Under the pieces are notes generated by a model, which ran no database searches, had not been told where the DNA came from, and was given only the letters and a program-made list of their open reading frames with translations. The translations under genes were made by a program, and so were the position numbers. From Microcaldota archaeon (GTDB lineage: Archaea; Micrarchaeota; Micrarchaeia; Burarchaeales; Burarchaeaceae): a DNA stretch of 6,704 nucleotides. The DNA is taken from positions 1 to 6,704 of the forward strand of contig QMVF01000043.1 of assembly GCA_003660965.1 (NCBI GenBank), in the 5' to 3' direction. This document shows, in pieces, positions 5,500-6,704 of the stretch; positions within the stretch are counted from its first letter, which is position 1; each line of letters opens with the position of its first letter.

Positions 5500-6126
5500 A
5501 TGAATTCGAACCAGGAGCTTGTAAACTATTTACTCGGCACGGGCTATGCAAGTGAAAAGATAGCCAAAGCAGTGATGAAAATAGACAGAGCCGATTTCGT
5601 GCCCGAGCAGCTTAAGCAGAATGCCTACATAGACTCGCCCCTGCCAATTGGGCATGGTCAAACAATAAGCGCACCCGGAGTAGTAACCTTCATGACCCGC
5701 CTGCTTGATGTACAAGAGGGAATGACCGTGCTTGAAGTGGGCGCAGGAAGCGGCTACCAGGCTGCAGTTTTAGCTGAGTTAGTGGGTGAAAAGGGCAAAG
5801 TGATTACTATAGAGCGAGTGGCTGAATTAGTTGAGCGTGCAAAAGCAAATTGCATGCGCGCAGGCTACAAGAATATTGAATTCATTCATAGTGATGGCAC
5901 AAAAGGCCATCCAGCCAAAGCGCCTTACGAACGCATAATCGTAACTGCAGCCGCGCGCTCAGTACCAAAAGCACTTGAAGAACAGTTGGCAGAAGGCGGA
6001 AAGCTCGTAATACCTGTAGGCTCCTCTTACAGACAAGATTTGCTTTTGATTCAGAAGCTCAAGGGAGAGCTGCAGGTTGAAAAGACCATGCCCGTAGTCT
6101 TCGTTCCATTAATAGGCGAGGAGTAG
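5500..6126 (+). CDS. pcm: Protein-L-isoaspartate O-methyltransferase
   Basis: This cytoplasmic repair enzyme uses S-adenosylmethionine to methylate L-isoaspartyl residues formed by protein ageing, allowing their return to aspartate. It has 208 residues, the usual archaeal/bacterial length. Diagnostic parts, in order: RADFVPEQ (about 30-37), the substrate-site segment PLPIGHGQTISAP (47-59), SAM motif I LEVGAGSGY (78-86), the post-I acidic strand VITIERV (101-107), motif II YERIIVTAA (143-151), motif III LAEGGKLVIPVG (163-174) and the C-terminal FVPLIG (201-206). All expected motifs are present, so it should be active. The ATG at 5500 gives the normal N-terminus and has no Shine-Dalgarno sequence, which together with the nearby box A suggests leaderless initiation. 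The gene is divergent from the KH gene by 51 bp and 82 bp ahead of rpl15e, which has its own promoter. Confidence 0.97.
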   Translation: MNSNQELVNYLLGTGYASEKIAKAVMKIDRADFVPEQLKQNAYIDSPLPIGHGQTISAPGVVTFMTRLLDVQEGMTVLEVGAGSGYQAAVLAELVGEKGKVITIERVAELVERAKANCMRAGYKNIEFIHSDGTKGHPAKAPYERIIVTAAARSVPKALEEQLAEGGKLVIPVGSSYRQDLLLIQKLKGELQVEKTMPVVFVPLIGEE

Positions 6127-6139
6127 CTCTGGCCAAGCC

Positions 6140-6147
6140 TTTTTAAC
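6140..6147 (+). promoter_or_regulatory. Candidate box A of rpl15e, overlapping a T run after pcm
   Basis: AAGCC followed by TTTTTAAC resembles a BRE plus box A. Initiation is expected near 6168, with a leader of about 40 nt. The same T5 run lies 14 nt after the pcm stop and could also act as a simple archaeal T-rich terminator for pcm. Confidence 0.5.
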
Positions 6148-6208
6148 CTTTGACTTCCCGTATTAGTGCGCTTCTGATGATACAAAATTGAGGGAGCAGG
6201 TGTTTGAA

Positions 6209-6694
6209 ATGGGAAAGTACAGGTACATTAAGGAAACTTTTCAGAGGGAATATGCAACTCGTTCTCCTGAATACAGGAAGAGGCTTACTGAATGGAACAA
6301 GCAGCCTACTGCCATACGTGTAGACAGGCCCACTAATTTAGCAAGAGCGCGCGAGCTTGGCTACAGGGCAAGGCAGGGACTTCTTGTAGTGCGCGTGCGC
6401 GTAAGGCGTGGCAAGAGGAAGAGGAAGAAGCCTGATTTGGGAAGGAAGCCTGCAAAGGCAGGAAGATTTTACTCAACCGGCAAGTCATTGCAGCGCATAG
6501 CTGAGGAGCGCGCCAACAAGCGCTACCCCAACTGCGAGGTGCTGAACAGCTACTGGGTTGGAGAGACTGGTCAGAACAAGTACTTCGAAGTGCTTCTCTA
6601 CGATCCAGCGCATGCTTCTAACAGGAACTTGCCCAAGCAAAGGGGAAGAAGCTACCGGGGCTTAACGAGCTCAGGCAAGAGAGGAAGGCGCTAG
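6209..6694 (+). CDS. rpl15e: 50S ribosomal protein L15e
   Basis: This is a large-subunit ribosomal protein of archaea and eukaryotes, rich in Arg and Lys. The 161 residues from the ATG begin MGKYRYIKETF, matching the family N-terminus. A TTG at 6188 is in frame but would add MREQVFE, which does not fit the family. The ATG is preceded by GGTG (6199-6202) 6 nt upstream. Family landmarks: RVDRPTNLARARELGY (37-52), RQGLLVVRVRVRRG (55-68), the basic loop KRKRKKPDLGRKP (69-81), KSLQRIAEERANKRYPN (92-108), VLNSYWVGE (111-119) and RGLTSSGKRGR (150-160). It is shorter than the usual archaeal protein of about 190 residues: it stops right after the GLTS.GK motif, lacking the basic C-terminal tail. It also has a shortened loop after YDPAH, without the usual segment before KQRGR. 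The stop is inside the window, so the shortness is not an edge effect. Confidence 0.96.
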   Translation: MGKYRYIKETFQREYATRSPEYRKRLTEWNKQPTAIRVDRPTNLARARELGYRARQGLLVVRVRVRRGKRKRKKPDLGRKPAKAGRFYSTGKSLQRIAEERANKRYPNCEVLNSYWVGETGQNKYFEVLLYDPAHASNRNLPKQRGRSYRGLTSSGKRGRR

Positions 6695-6704
6695 AGAATA
6701 TCTG

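Noticed and set aside
6175..6181. A TGATGAT element upstream of rpl15e, considered as a C/D-box guide RNA C box
   Set aside because: The preceding base is C rather than a purine, and I found no D, C' and D' set at proper spacing.
6188..6208. A TTG at 6188 as an upstream start for L15e
   Set aside because: The added residues MREQVFE do not fit the L15e N-terminus, and the GGTG binding site lies inside this stretch, placed for the ATG at 6209.

Overview
The window is archaeal. It carries both subunits of DNA topoisomerase VI, an archaeal/eukaryotic-type ribosomal protein L15e, a Dim2/Pno1-type KH protein and an archaeal winged-helix/nucleotidyltransferase protein. Translation signals are GGTG-type, complementary to the archaeal 16S 3' end, and TTTAAATA-type box A promoters precede the gene starts. 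The genes are very tightly packed. The short L15e, the gene density and the unrecognised neighbours would fit a small-genome (DPANN-like) archaeon, but that placement is inference and was not tested.

Layout. Positions 1-773 (+) hold the 3' part, or possibly all, of an unrecognised membrane-protein gene. It ends tail-to-tail, with a 9-bp overlap, against a leftward three-gene operon: a winged-helix protein with a degenerate nucleotidyltransferase domain (4122 to 3532), then top6B (3520 to 1886), then top6A (about 1871 to 765). Gaps are 11 bp between the first two genes and 14 bp between the last two when the internal top6A start is used. A 148-bp divergent promoter region (4123-4270) separates this operon from a rightward gene for a small ankyrin-like protein (4271-4786). 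After a 119-bp convergent gap comes a leftward KH-domain RNA-binding protein (5448 to 4906). It shares a 51-bp divergent promoter region with the rightward pcm gene (5500-6126), which encodes protein-L-isoaspartate methyltransferase. The last gene is rpl15e (6209-6694, +). No intergenic stretch exceeds 300 bp, and I see no tRNA, rRNA, CRISPR array or insertion sequence.

How the genes fit together. Top6B and Top6A form the A2B2 type IIB topoisomerase that decatenates and relaxes DNA. The upstream winged-helix protein is a candidate regulator of this operon, because a 15-bp direct repeat (13/15 identical) flanks the operon's box A exactly. The KH protein and L15e belong to ribosome biogenesis and structure, and Pcm is a protein-repair enzyme. 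The ankyrin-like protein and the first membrane protein have no assignable function. I found no clear new multi-gene system. The strongest leads are the repeat-flanked promoter of the regulator/topoisomerase VI operon, the apparently inactivated nucleotidyltransferase domain, and the interleaved promoters between the KH gene and pcm.
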